From NCBI GenBank assembly GCA_018676385.1, contig JABHEX010000294.1, forward strand, positions 1 to 24,459: a stretch of DNA of 24,459 bases, in the 5' to 3' direction. This document shows, piece by piece, positions 1 to 6,574 of the stretch. The notes under the pieces are model-generated. The model was not told the origin of the DNA. It ran no database searches and saw nothing but the letters and a program-made list of their open reading frames with translations. A program made the translations under genes and the position numbers. How positions within the stretch are numbered: the first letter of the stretch is position 1; each line of letters opens with the position of its first letter. This stretch comes from Akkermansiaceae bacterium (GTDB lineage: Bacteria > Verrucomicrobiota > Verrucomicrobiia > Verrucomicrobiales > Akkermansiaceae).

Positions 1-1
1 C

Positions 2-892
2 TGCGAGGGCGCCGGCGAGATGTTCCGCATTACAACGCTCGACCCTTCCAAAGCTAATGCTCAAAAATTCGCGGATGATTTCTTTGCAAAACCCACCTAC
101 CTCACGGTGAGTGGTCAACTCGAAGGTGAGGCATTTGCTACCGCACTTTCCAACATCTACACCTTCGGACCAACATTCAGGGCGGAAAACTCAAATACCA
201 CCCGGCACGCATCCGAGTTCTGGATGATCGAACCTGAAATGGCGTTTTGCGATCTCGAGGGCAATATGGACCTCGCCGAGGAATTTACCAAGTACCTCGT
301 TGATGACGCACTCAGCAACAACGAGGGCGACCTCGATATCTTCGCGCGATTTGTAGACAAAGGATTAGTAGAGCGGCTCAAGTTTGTCTCCGAAAAACCC
401 TTCCAGCGAGTCTCCTACACCGAAGCCGTCGAAATTCTAGAAAAGAGCGGGAAAAAATTCGACTATCCAGTCGAATGGGGTGTCAACCTTCAGTCCGAAC
501 ACGAAAGATTTTTAACAGAGGAGCATTTCAACTGCCCAGTCACGGTTTACAATTATCCCAAGTCCGTCAAACCCTTCTACATGCGTACCAATGAGCCTGA
601 CGAGCAAGGGCGCGAGACCGTCACCGCCATGGACGTGCTTGTCCCCGGCATCGGCGAAATCATCGGTGGTGCCCAACGCGAAGAACGTATGGACGTTCTT
701 ACTGCTAATATGAAAGAGCACAATCTCTCCGAAGCCGACTACGGCTGGTATCTCGATTTGAGAAAATATGGCACCTGCCCACATGCCGGATTCGGAATGG
801 GCTTCGAGCGCATGCTCATGTTCGTCACTGGCATGAAAAACATCCGCGACGTCATCCCATTCGCAAGAACCCCAGGCTCATGCGAGTTTTAG
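2..892 (+). CDS. asnS: Asparaginyl-tRNA synthetase, C-terminal part (5' end outside window)
   Basis: Class II aminoacyl-tRNA synthetase that charges tRNA-Asn in the cytoplasm. The reading frame is open from base 2, so the gene begins before the window; the methionine at base 20 is internal, because the codons before it read CEGAGE, continuing into MFRITTLD, the conserved AsnRS block before the catalytic core. Seen: the motif 2 region TFGPTFRAENSNTTRHASEF, with the NTTRH asparagine-specific signature, and the motif 3 region GFGMGFERMLMFVTG near the end. The C-terminus RDVIPFARTPGSCEF resembles the usual AsnRS ending. About 297 residues are visible, roughly the catalytic domain; the N-terminal OB-fold anticodon-binding domain is upstream. 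The family assignment is secure, and AspRS is excluded by the NTTRH and C-terminal signatures. It ends 52 bp before fabV on the same strand. Confidence 0.95.
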   Translation, partial: CEGAGEMFRITTLDPSKANAQKFADDFFAKPTYLTVSGQLEGEAFATALSNIYTFGPTFRAENSNTTRHASEFWMIEPEMAFCDLEGNMDLAEEFTKYLVDDALSNNEGDLDIFARFVDKGLVERLKFVSEKPFQRVSYTEAVEILEKSGKKFDYPVEWGVNLQSEHERFLTEEHFNCPVTVYNYPKSVKPFYMRTNEPDEQGRETVTAMDVLVPGIGEIIGGAQREERMDVLTANMKEHNLSEADYGWYLDLRKYGTCPHAGFGMGFERMLMFVTGMKNIRDVIPFARTPGSCEF

Positions 893-900
893 ACCAAAAA

Positions 901-935
901 CAATTCTGTAAAATTCTATTAACCCTGTCTAAAAA
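901..935 (+). repeat. AT-rich leader repeat with 11-nt period, copy 1 (upstream of fabV)
   Basis: Three imperfect units of about 11 nt (AATTCTGTAA, AATTCTATTA, ACCCTGTCTA) lie in the short gap between asnS and fabV, ending 9 nt before the fabV ATG. The same 35-nt arrangement recurs at 18643-18677 just before the cca start, with 28 of 35 positions identical by hand alignment. The sequence shows the repetition directly. What it does (dispersed element, promoter-proximal bending, or mRNA leader) is unknown. Confidence 0.6.
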
Positions 936-944
936 TACACATCC

Positions 945-2141
945 ATGATTGTAAAACCAAAAACCCGCGGCTTCATTTGTATCACCTCCCATCCCGACGG
1001 CTGTGCTGCCCACGTGCAGGAGCAAATCGACTACGTAAAGTCTCAGCCAAAAATCGAAAATGGTCCTAAAAACGTGTTAGTCATCGGCGCCTCTGCAGGA
1101 TACGGCCTAGCATCGCGTATCGTGCCAGCATTTTCCTCCGGAGCTAACACGCTAGGCCTCTTCTTCGAAAAACCAGGATCCGAAAAGCGCACAGGATCAG
1201 CTGGCTGGTACAATACCGCCGCTTTTGAAAAAGCCGCCACTGCCGAGGGCCTGTTCGCCAAATCCCTGAATGGTGACGCGTTCTCCCACGACATGAAAAA
1301 GCAGGCGATCGACATCATCCAAAACGAGATGGGCAAGATCGACCTCGTGGTATACTCGCTAGCATCTCCACGCCGCACCGATCCCGACACTGGGGAGACC
1401 TATTCCTCAGTGCTCAAAACCACCGGTGGAGAATACACCAACAAAACTCTCAACACCGATAAAGGTGAAGTCAACGAAGTCACCATCGGAGCCGGCACTG
1501 ATGAAGAAATCGCTCACACCATCAAAGTGATGGGTGGGGCTGACTGGGAACTGTGGATGAATGCCCTCGATGATGCTGGGGTGCTCGCCGAAGGTGTCCA
1601 AACTGTCGCCTATTCCTATATCGGACCGGAAATCACCTGGCCGATCTATACCGACGGCACTATCGGGCAGGCGAAAAAGGATGTGGAAAAATCCTGCGCC
1701 AAACTCAACGATACCCTTTCTAACAAATACGGCGGTAAAGCTTACGTCAGCGTCAATAAGGCACTGGTGACCCAAGCGTCCTCCGCCATTCCCGTCGTTC
1801 CTCTCTATATCTCCATTCTTTACAAGGAAATGAAAGCCAAGGGTATTCACGAGGGATGCATCGAGCAGATGCAGCGTTTGTTTGCTGATCACATGTATTC
1901 AGATGATGCCAAAGTTGATAACGAAGGCCGCATCCGAGTGGACGACTGGGAAATGCGTGACGACGTGCAAGCTGCCGTGCTCGAATCCTGGAATAAGATA
2001 TCTAACGAAAACTTCACCGAGCTCGCCGATTTCCAAGGCTATCAGGATGACTTCCTCAAGCTATTCGGATTCGGAATGGGTGGTGTCGATTACGATGCTG
2101 ATACCGATCCTGAAACCGCACCACTGTCCTTAGCGGAGTAG
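945..2141 (+). CDS. fabV: Trans-2-enoyl-CoA / enoyl-ACP reductase (NADH), FabV type
   Basis: NADH-dependent reduction of trans-2-enoyl thioesters, the last step of each fatty-acid elongation cycle, cytoplasmic. At 398 residues it has the normal FabV length and is longer than FabI. Seen: the N-terminal MIVKPKTRGFIC block, the Rossmann loop NVLVIGASAGYGLASR (43-58), and the FabV active-site pair Tyr-x8-Lys at Y235 and K244, inside ITWPIYTDGTIGQAKKD. Those residue numbers match those known for characterised FabV proteins. FabV enzymes are established as naturally tolerant of triclosan; for this protein that is inference. The ATG at 945 is the only start consistent with the conserved N-terminus; no clear Shine-Dalgarno is seen. 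A periodic repeat lies in the leader and a REPIN-like element follows the stop. fabD at 12242 is another gene of the same pathway. Confidence 0.96.
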   Translation: MIVKPKTRGFICITSHPDGCAAHVQEQIDYVKSQPKIENGPKNVLVIGASAGYGLASRIVPAFSSGANTLGLFFEKPGSEKRTGSAGWYNTAAFEKAATAEGLFAKSLNGDAFSHDMKKQAIDIIQNEMGKIDLVVYSLASPRRTDPDTGETYSSVLKTTGGEYTNKTLNTDKGEVNEVTIGAGTDEEIAHTIKVMGGADWELWMNALDDAGVLAEGVQTVAYSYIGPEITWPIYTDGTIGQAKKDVEKSCAKLNDTLSNKYGGKAYVSVNKALVTQASSAIPVVPLYISILYKEMKAKGIHEGCIEQMQRLFADHMYSDDAKVDNEGRIRVDDWEMRDDVQAAVLESWNKISNENFTELADFQGYQDDFLKLFGFGMGGVDYDADTDPETAPLSLAE

Positions 2142-2150
2142 TTGTTGTTA

Positions 2151-2223
2151 GGGTGGCATGGCCTCATGCCGCCACAAAAAAATGCCATTTCGTGAATCCC
2201 GGCGGCATGAGGCCATGCCGCCC
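2151..2223. repeat. REPIN-like pair of inverted GC-rich hairpins
   Basis: Two 22-nt hairpins face each other between fabV and tlyA. The right one is GGCGGCATG / loop AGGC / CATGCCGCC (2201-2222), a perfect 9-bp stem. The left one is GGTGGCATG / loop GCCT / CATGCCGCC (2152-2173), with one G.T pair. The two are reverse complements over 23 nt (2151-2173 against 2201-2223) apart from one base, separated by 27 nt, so the whole unit can also fold as one long stem. This is the architecture of REP doublets (REPINs), which are usually non-autonomous and mobilised by a RAYT transposase; no RAYT gene is in the window. No T-tract follows, so it is not a standard intrinsic terminator, although it may protect the fabV mRNA 3' end. 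Confidence 0.75.
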
Positions 2224-2234
2224 AACCTTCGCTC

Positions 2235-2969
2235 ATGCCCAACAAAGAACGTGCTGATGCCCTTCTCGTTTCGCGCGGGCTCTGTGATTCCCGCGAACAG
2301 GCGAAGCGGCTGATCCTTGCGGGTGAAGTGATGGCTGGCACCACCGTGGTAGCCAAGCCGAGCACCAAGGTATCATCGGATGCCGAGTTGGTGGTGAAGC
2401 AAAAACCAAAATATGTTGGCAGAGGTGGCTTAAAAATGGAGGGCGCACTGGATGTGTTTGGAATCGATCCCAAAGGGATGACATGTCTCGACGTCGGTGC
2501 CTCAACCGGCGGCTTCACCGATTGTTTACTCCAACGCGGAGCTGTGAAAGTTCATGCCGTGGATGTGGGAACCAATCAGCTCGTCTGGAAACTCCGCAGT
2601 GATCCACGAGTGGTGGTGAAGGAGAAATTCAATGCCCGCCACATGACACCGGATGACATCGGCGAACCAATAGACCTCGCTGTCACGGACGTGTCATTTA
2701 TTTCCCTGACAAAAATTCTACCTCCAATGTTCGACACGTTGAAAGAGAACGGTCAAATTGTCTGCCTGATTAAACCGCAGTTCGAACTCAACCGCGAAGA
2801 TATCAGCAAAGGAGGAATCGTCAGGGAACCAGCACTCCACCAGCGTGCGGTGGACAAAATCCACCAATTTGTGACGGAAGAATTGGGGCATACTTGGATT
2901 GAGTGCATTGACTCACCCATTACCGGCACGGACGGCAACCGAGAGTTCCTCGCCTGGCTGCGTGCATGA
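2235..2969 (+). CDS. tlyA: TlyA-family rRNA 2'-O-methyltransferase (S4 domain plus FtsJ-like fold)
   Basis: Characterised members methylate the ribose 2'-OH of cytidines in 16S and/or 23S rRNA; older annotations call the family 'hemolysin A'. Seen: an N-terminal S4 RNA-binding domain (about 1-60; RADALLVSRGLCDSREQAKRLILAGEV), the linker KYVGRGGLKMEGAL (59-72), the SAM-binding motif I CLDVGASTGGFTDCLL (84-99), TDVSFISL (151-158), and LIKPQFE (178-184), which contains a likely catalytic lysine, K180. The 244 residues are close to the family norm. The ATG at 2235 directly follows the REPIN-like element, so that element sits in or next to the leader. The gene is convergent with maf, with 13 nt between stops. 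Haemolytic activity should not be inferred. Confidence 0.93.
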   Translation: MPNKERADALLVSRGLCDSREQAKRLILAGEVMAGTTVVAKPSTKVSSDAELVVKQKPKYVGRGGLKMEGALDVFGIDPKGMTCLDVGASTGGFTDCLLQRGAVKVHAVDVGTNQLVWKLRSDPRVVVKEKFNARHMTPDDIGEPIDLAVTDVSFISLTKILPPMFDTLKENGQIVCLIKPQFELNREDISKGGIVREPALHQRAVDKIHQFVTEELGHTWIECIDSPITGTDGNREFLAWLRA

Positions 2970-2982
2970 GGTCCCCGCCACA

Positions 2983-3531
2983 TTACGCAAGCTTCGCCAA
3001 AAGCTGGCTCATGGGTAGACCGACCACATTATCATAGTCCCCTCGAACCTCCTCAATGATCATATCACCATGCTCTTGTACGGCATAGGAACCCGCCTTA
3101 TCCATGACGTTAACCTTGGACATGTAGCCAGCAATGACATCAGATGTTAGATTCTTAAAAACCACCTCCGTTATCGCGTGGAAAGTTTTCGTTTTTTCAC
3201 CCTGCGCAATGCACACACCGGTACAAACTTGATGAGTCCGGCCTGAGAGCTTGGCAAGTGTTGCCCTCGCCTCCACCTCGCTTCGAGGTTTACCCAAGGG
3301 AGTCTCATCAATGTAAACCAGCGTGTCAGCACCGATAACTGTCGCATCTGGATACTGCTTTGCCACAGCAAGCGCTTTGAGTTCTGCATTTGCTTCACAG
3401 AGCAAATGCAGAGACATACTCTCATCGTGCAGTTCTTCCGCAGGCGATGGAATGACTTCGAAGTCCAGCCCAACTTCAGAGAGCATTCCACGCCGGCGAG
3501 GTGAGCCGGAAGCTAGGATGATTTTGTTCAA
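2983..3531 (-). CDS. maf: Maf-family nucleoside triphosphate pyrophosphatase (TTG start)
   Basis: House-cleaning enzyme hydrolysing dTTP/UTP or modified nucleotides to monophosphates; cytoplasmic. Seen: N-terminal IILASGSPRRRGML with the SPRR phosphate-binding motif, IGADTLVYIDETPLGKP in the middle, and AGSYAVQEHG followed by GDYDNVVGLP near the end. The last two blocks fit the YhdE (dTTP/UTP) subgroup better than the YceF (m7GTP) subgroup. The 182 residues are slightly short of the usual 185-200. The start codon is TTG at 3531-3529: no ATG or GTG lies in frame upstream, and the conserved MxxIILASGSPRR needs this position. A tandem TATCAATTTT-type repeat lies immediately upstream. lexA is next upstream on the same strand, 90 bp away, so co-transcription is possible. 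Confidence 0.93.
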   Translation of the reverse strand: MNKIILASGSPRRRGMLSEVGLDFEVIPSPAEELHDESMSLHLLCEANAELKALAVAKQYPDATVIGADTLVYIDETPLGKPRSEVEARATLAKLSGRTHQVCTGVCIAQGEKTKTFHAITEVVFKNLTSDVIAGYMSKVNVMDKAGSYAVQEHGDMIIEEVRGDYDNVVGLPMSQLLAKLA

Positions 3532-3562
3532 TGAAAATTGATAATGAAAAAATTGATAACAC
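3532..3562 (-). repeat. Short AT-rich tandem repeat in the maf leader
   Basis: Read on the minus strand, TTATCAATTTTTTCAT is followed at once by TATCAATTTTCAT, and the maf TTG start comes immediately after. The two units differ by two T residues. No Shine-Dalgarno-like GGAG is present, so translation of maf from TTG would rely on an unstructured AT-rich leader (inference). Confidence 0.5.
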
Positions 3563-3577
3563 CTCTAGACGGGCAGC

Positions 3578-3596
3578 GTCATTTCATCGAAATGAC
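3578..3596. other. Perfect 8-bp hairpin between lexA and maf
   Basis: GTCATTTC, a 3-nt loop, then GAAATGAC: a perfect 8-bp stem 26 nt after the lexA stop on the minus strand. There is no T-tract on either side, so it is a possible mRNA 3'-end or processing hairpin rather than a confident terminator. Confidence 0.4.
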
Positions 3597-3621
3597 TCTA
3601 ACTACATAAAAGATGACCTTT

Positions 3622-4239
3622 CTACGCAGCGGCTCTGAGAAGAGCAACCAGCACCCCCTGAATGATAAGTTCGCGAGCGGGAATGAGATCTGGGTAATCA
3701 ACATTCTCAGCACGTAAAAATGGTTTGCCATCTTCAATGACGTAGCGCTTGAGTGTGGTCTCACCATCAATCAAAGCGGCAACGACATCTCCTCTGCGAG
3801 GCTCACGAAACTCTAACACAACGGTGTCGCCATCGCAAATATGGGCATCAATCATCGACTCACCACGCACTTTCAGCGCAAAGGTGCGGGCATTACCTCG
3901 GAGACCCAAAGAACTAATGTCAATCGATAGGCAACCTTCCTTTTCGCCATCAACATCCTGCGCCATACCGGCCGCGATGCTTCCGTAGATTGGGATATCG
4001 ACGATTTCCTCGCGCTCCATTTCCTCGGGAAACCCGATGCCGCAGGCTTTGTTTGCTTTGCGCACGATGACACCTTTACGTTCGAGTGCTCGGAGATGAC
4101 TCATTGCCGCGGTTTGGCTAGCAAAGTTAAAATGATGCTGGATATCCCGTGTTGAAGGCATAAATCCCTCATTCCGATGGGTTTCTTTAAGGAAATCAAG
4201 GACTTCCTGTTGGCGATTGGTAAGCGATTGATTAGACAT
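3622..4239 (-). CDS. lexA: LexA repressor, SOS regulator and self-cleaving protease
   Basis: Dimeric repressor of DNA-damage genes that self-cleaves when RecA filaments form. Seen: N-terminal winged helix-turn-helix (about 1-70; LTNRQQEVLDFLKE ... GFMPSTRDIQHHF ... SHLRALERKGVI), the Ala-Gly scissile bond A90-G91 in YGSIAAGMAQD, catalytic Ser128 in RGESMID, and Lys164 in ETTLKRY. All autoproteolysis residues are therefore present. The 205 residues are the normal length. The recognition-helix segment TAAMSHLRAL differs from the E. coli type, as expected for a lineage with its own operator. A matching operator lies in the gene's own promoter (4293-4306), indicating autoregulation. No other SOS gene is recognised in the window; maf lies downstream on the same strand. 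Confidence 0.96.
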   Translation of the reverse strand: MSNQSLTNRQQEVLDFLKETHRNEGFMPSTRDIQHHFNFASQTAAMSHLRALERKGVIVRKANKACGIGFPEEMEREEIVDIPIYGSIAAGMAQDVDGEKEGCLSIDISSLGLRGNARTFALKVRGESMIDAHICDGDTVVLEFREPRRGDVVAALIDGETTLKRYVIEDGKPFLRAENVDYPDLIPARELIIQGVLVALLRAAA

Positions 4240-4292
4240 GATTTGAATAAATTATGGTTTATTGACGATAGAAACATGCAATTTCCTGATAG

Positions 4293-4306
4293 TGTTTATT
4301 AGAACA
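4293..4306. promoter_or_regulatory. LexA operator (SOS box) in the lexA promoter
   Basis: TGTTTATTAGAACA matches the palindrome TGTTC-N4-GAACA, reported for Verrucomicrobia LexA, with one mismatch. It lies 54 nt upstream of the lexA start. It also fills the 16-nt spacer of a candidate minus-strand promoter: -35 TTGGTT at 4313-4308 and -10 TATCAG at 4291-4286. Sequence and position are observed; LexA binding is inferred from the published motif, recalled rather than looked up. Confidence 0.7.
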
Positions 4307-4412
4307 TAACCAAATGAACACCATTAGCAAGCAGGATTTTTGCTCTATTTTCTTTTAATATGGTGGCGCATGGGATGAATATGTTCCACCACTAACCGTC
4401 ATCACCATACAT

Positions 4413-4895
4413 ATGAGCAACGAATTCAATTCCCCCCAACTCCCGGCTATGGGTCTCATCGCTGGGCTCGAAGAAGACGACCGGCTGTTTTTAAGCGGCT
4501 ATGGAGATTTCTTACCAGTACAAGAAGGTCAAGTTCTCATCGAGGAAGGAAATGAGCAGAAAGCTCTTTATTTCGTAATATCGGGCGTGCTTCACGTGCA
4601 TACCGATAAGGAAGACAAACGAACACTTATCGCACGAGTTCAACAGGGTGAAAGTTTGGGCGAAATCAATATCTTTGATCCGGGCACGGCAAGTGCCTCC
4701 GTTACTGCACAGTCATTTTCCCAAGTCTGGAAAGCAACTCGCGAGGATCTCGAGGCCTTCATTGAGGCATATCCTGAAGCAGGAATCAAACTTCTCATAG
4801 CACTCGTTGCCGAACTCAGTAGGCGCATACGCCACGTGAACGATAAACTCGTAGCGGTAGAAGTTGAGCACTCATATCAGAATTTCTGGGACTAG
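4413..4895 (+). CDS. Stand-alone cyclic-nucleotide-binding-fold protein (CRP-like, no DNA-binding domain)
   Basis: A single cNMP-binding beta-barrel domain (about 15-135) followed by a short helix-rich tail. Seen: GLEEDDRLFLSGYGDFLPVQEGQVLIEEGNEQKALYFV-type core (18-55), the glycine turn ISGVLHVHT, and the phosphate-binding cassette region LGEINIFDPGTASASVTA (82-99). In nucleotide-binding relatives this cassette has Arg followed by Ser/Ala (CRP Arg82); here Ala93 is at that place, so cAMP or cGMP binding is doubtful. At 160 residues it stops before the helix-turn-helix that a CRP/FNR regulator would have. It may sense another ligand or act by protein contacts; the function is not known. It is divergent from lexA, and the 173-bp gap between them holds the SOS box. 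Confidence 0.82.
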   Translation: MSNEFNSPQLPAMGLIAGLEEDDRLFLSGYGDFLPVQEGQVLIEEGNEQKALYFVISGVLHVHTDKEDKRTLIARVQQGESLGEINIFDPGTASASVTAQSFSQVWKATREDLEAFIEAYPEAGIKLLIALVAELSRRIRHVNDKLVAVEVEHSYQNFWD

Positions 4896-4937
4896 GGCGA
4901 CAGCCATACAACCTAGCCATCCCCCCACCAGGAATAG

Positions 4938-5342
4938 ATGACACTTCTAGCAATCATCACAACCGAACCTCACTCGGTACAGGGAATCTTCGTGATCTTT
5001 TTCGCTCTTGCCATCGGTCATGCAGTGATGGATTTTCCGCTCCAAGGTAAATTCTTATCCAAGGCAAAAGATCGCCACGCAGACACTTCCTCTTTTATGG
5101 GGACTGACCCACCTGCAGGCGTTTGGATTCATGCACTCACGGCTCACTCGCTCATACATGCCGGTGCAGTCTGGATCATAACTGGCTCATCTGCTCTTGC
5201 CGCTATTGAACTAGCTCTTCATTGGTTGATCGACTACGCAAAATGCGAAGGCTGGACCGGATTTCACACCGATCAGATTTTACATTATACGTGTAAACTC
5301 ATCTATGCGATGATGATTTATCTGGGTGTGAGCTGGATCTGA
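4938..5342 (+). CDS. DUF3307 family integral membrane protein
   Basis: Small inner-membrane protein of unknown function. Seen: an N-terminal hydrophobic helix (about 12-30) ending in the family-type motif GHAVMDFPLQGKFLSKAK, a second hydrophobic stretch from AHSLIHAGAVWII, a third region LAAIELALHWLIDYAKCEG, and the C-terminal HYTCKLIYAMMIYLGVSWI. The conserved His/Asp pattern (GHxxxDFxLQ, then HWLIDYxK, then DQxLH) is what I know for DUF3307. The 134 residues fit the family's membrane domain. It starts 42 bp after the CRP-like gene on the same strand, so the two may be co-transcribed. The family match rests on motif recall; no activity can be stated. Confidence 0.75.
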   Translation: MTLLAIITTEPHSVQGIFVIFFALAIGHAVMDFPLQGKFLSKAKDRHADTSSFMGTDPPAGVWIHALTAHSLIHAGAVWIITGSSALAAIELALHWLIDYAKCEGWTGFHTDQILHYTCKLIYAMMIYLGVSWI

Positions 5343-5377
5343 TAATTATAATTTATCTGCCCTCTCCCAGCTCCATA

Positions 5378-6274
5378 TCAACTTGCACTATCCGTCAGTA
5401 TTATAAATACCGCAACAAGTAAAAGGGTAGCTCCAATCACTCGCCTAATGAGAACGTTACGGCCACCTTGTAGCTCACTATTACCTACCATGTGCCCTAT
5501 ACTCCAGATTAGGAGTATACTCCACAATCCACGCGATCCATATATAACATTGAAGCTGGTAGCATGCTTGAAATGACCGAGCGCGATATTAAGTATAACC
5601 GCTTGCAGCGCCATCAGCCCACCTGCTGCAGCCAGCCACGCCCAAGCATTTCTTGGAATACCCCTAACTTTGTCTTTAAATAAGGGGATTAATACCAATG
5701 AAAGCAATAGCTGAACCCCCATTACAATCGCGAGATAGTTTTCAACTCCACTACCTGAAGCTTTGGCAATAGTTAATACATCGCTGGCGGCAAAAGCAAG
5801 TGAGCTTGCCAGTGCTAAACCCACGCCAATCCATGTTCGACGACTAGAATCCCAGCTTGAATAGCCGAGAAGAAAAACTGCGCCTGCAGTTAACGAGGCA
5901 CCCAACCATACTCCTGAAACGACAGATTCTGCACCAGTGCCCAACGAAATCAGCGCTACGAAAATTACTTTTGATCCCATCAAAGGTGATTGAACAGATA
6001 CATCACCAACACGAATTGCCGCAACTGTAAGAATTTGGCCAAGAAAAAACAACAACCCGCCCAGTATAGGCCACCCTATTTGCCCCCAGTGAACAGGCTG
6101 CCAAACAATAGCTGCGGGTATCAAAAAAAAGATAAAGAAGACAGCATTACACAAAACGGTAAACCGCAATACCCCACAGCCCTCTGCCAATGCACGCTTA
6201 GCTAAAATCGCCGCCAATGCGTAGATTACAGCCGCTAATAAAGGCCAAAGATAGTAGCTTTGCATAGACAACAA
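5378..6274 (-). CDS. EamA/DMT-superfamily transporter (10 TM)
   Basis: Drug/metabolite-transporter-type permease of the cytoplasmic membrane, substrate unknown. The 298 residues carry about ten hydrophobic helices arranged as two EamA-like halves. The first half begins SYYLWPLLAAVIYALAAILA and contains FTVLCNAVFFIFFLIPAAIV and LLFFLGQILTVAAIRVG. The second begins near WIGVGLALASSLAFAASDVL and ends VLIRRVIGATLLLVAVFIIL. The short DVSVQSPLMGSKVIF segment (PL-GSKV) at the end of helix 4 is where family members line the substrate path. It lies downstream of tpiA on the same strand but 300 bp away, with its own candidate promoter and an embedded palindrome, so it is probably a separate unit. Confidence 0.85.
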   Translation of the reverse strand: MLSMQSYYLWPLLAAVIYALAAILAKRALAEGCGVLRFTVLCNAVFFIFFLIPAAIVWQPVHWGQIGWPILGGLLFFLGQILTVAAIRVGDVSVQSPLMGSKVIFVALISLGTGAESVVSGVWLGASLTAGAVFLLGYSSWDSSRRTWIGVGLALASSLAFAASDVLTIAKASGSGVENYLAIVMGVQLLLSLVLIPLFKDKVRGIPRNAWAWLAAAGGLMALQAVILNIALGHFKHATSFNVIYGSRGLWSILLIWSIGHMVGNSELQGGRNVLIRRVIGATLLLVAVFIILTDSAS

Positions 6275-6292
6275 TAGAGGTTATTTTTTAAC

Positions 6293-6320
6293 AGTATATC
6301 ACAATTGTGCGATATGAGAA
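6293..6320 (-). promoter_or_regulatory. Candidate promoter with embedded palindromic operator for the EamA gene
   Basis: On the minus strand a -35 TTCTCA (6320-6315) and a -10 TATACT (6298-6293) are separated by 16 nt. The spacer contains the perfect palindrome CACAATTGTG (6300-6309), flanked by TATC and GATA (TATCACAATTGTGCGATA overall). The arrangement suggests repression by a dimeric regulator. No regulator gene is adjacent, so the partner is unknown. Confidence 0.42.
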
Positions 6321-6574
6321 AACCTACCTTTTACCCAACAAATTAACTCGATGAAGGCACGACTAACTGCAAGGCATTTGACTTTATCGAATGTCATCTA
6401 CTTTGAGTAGATTCATATTTGCTATCGTGGCCCCTTGCAGGTGTACAATACATAATGCCAGTGCATGCATCGGCACTAGCACTCACATGGGTTAGCATAT
6501 CATGGCACTGTAAAATTCGATCTAATGCTCGAGCACAGCAAGAGGTATGGCACACTACCATACACAGACTGTAT
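6321..6574. other. Non-coding stretch between the EamA gene and tpiA
   Basis: Together with the promoter region this is a 300-bp gap without a credible gene. It holds a small inverted repeat ATCTAC / GTAGAT (about 6396-6412) and AGTGC / GCACT arms near 6459-6477. Neither is followed by a T-tract on the tpiA transcript, so I cannot name a terminator for the glycolytic cluster. The plus-strand ORF that begins here and runs through tpiA is an antisense shadow. Confidence 0.5.

Noticed and set aside
4368..4387. GAATATGTTC-like sequence before the CRP-like gene as a second LexA site
   Set aside because: Half-site spacing does not match TGTTC-N4-GAACA or the Gram-positive GAAC-N4-GTTC box.
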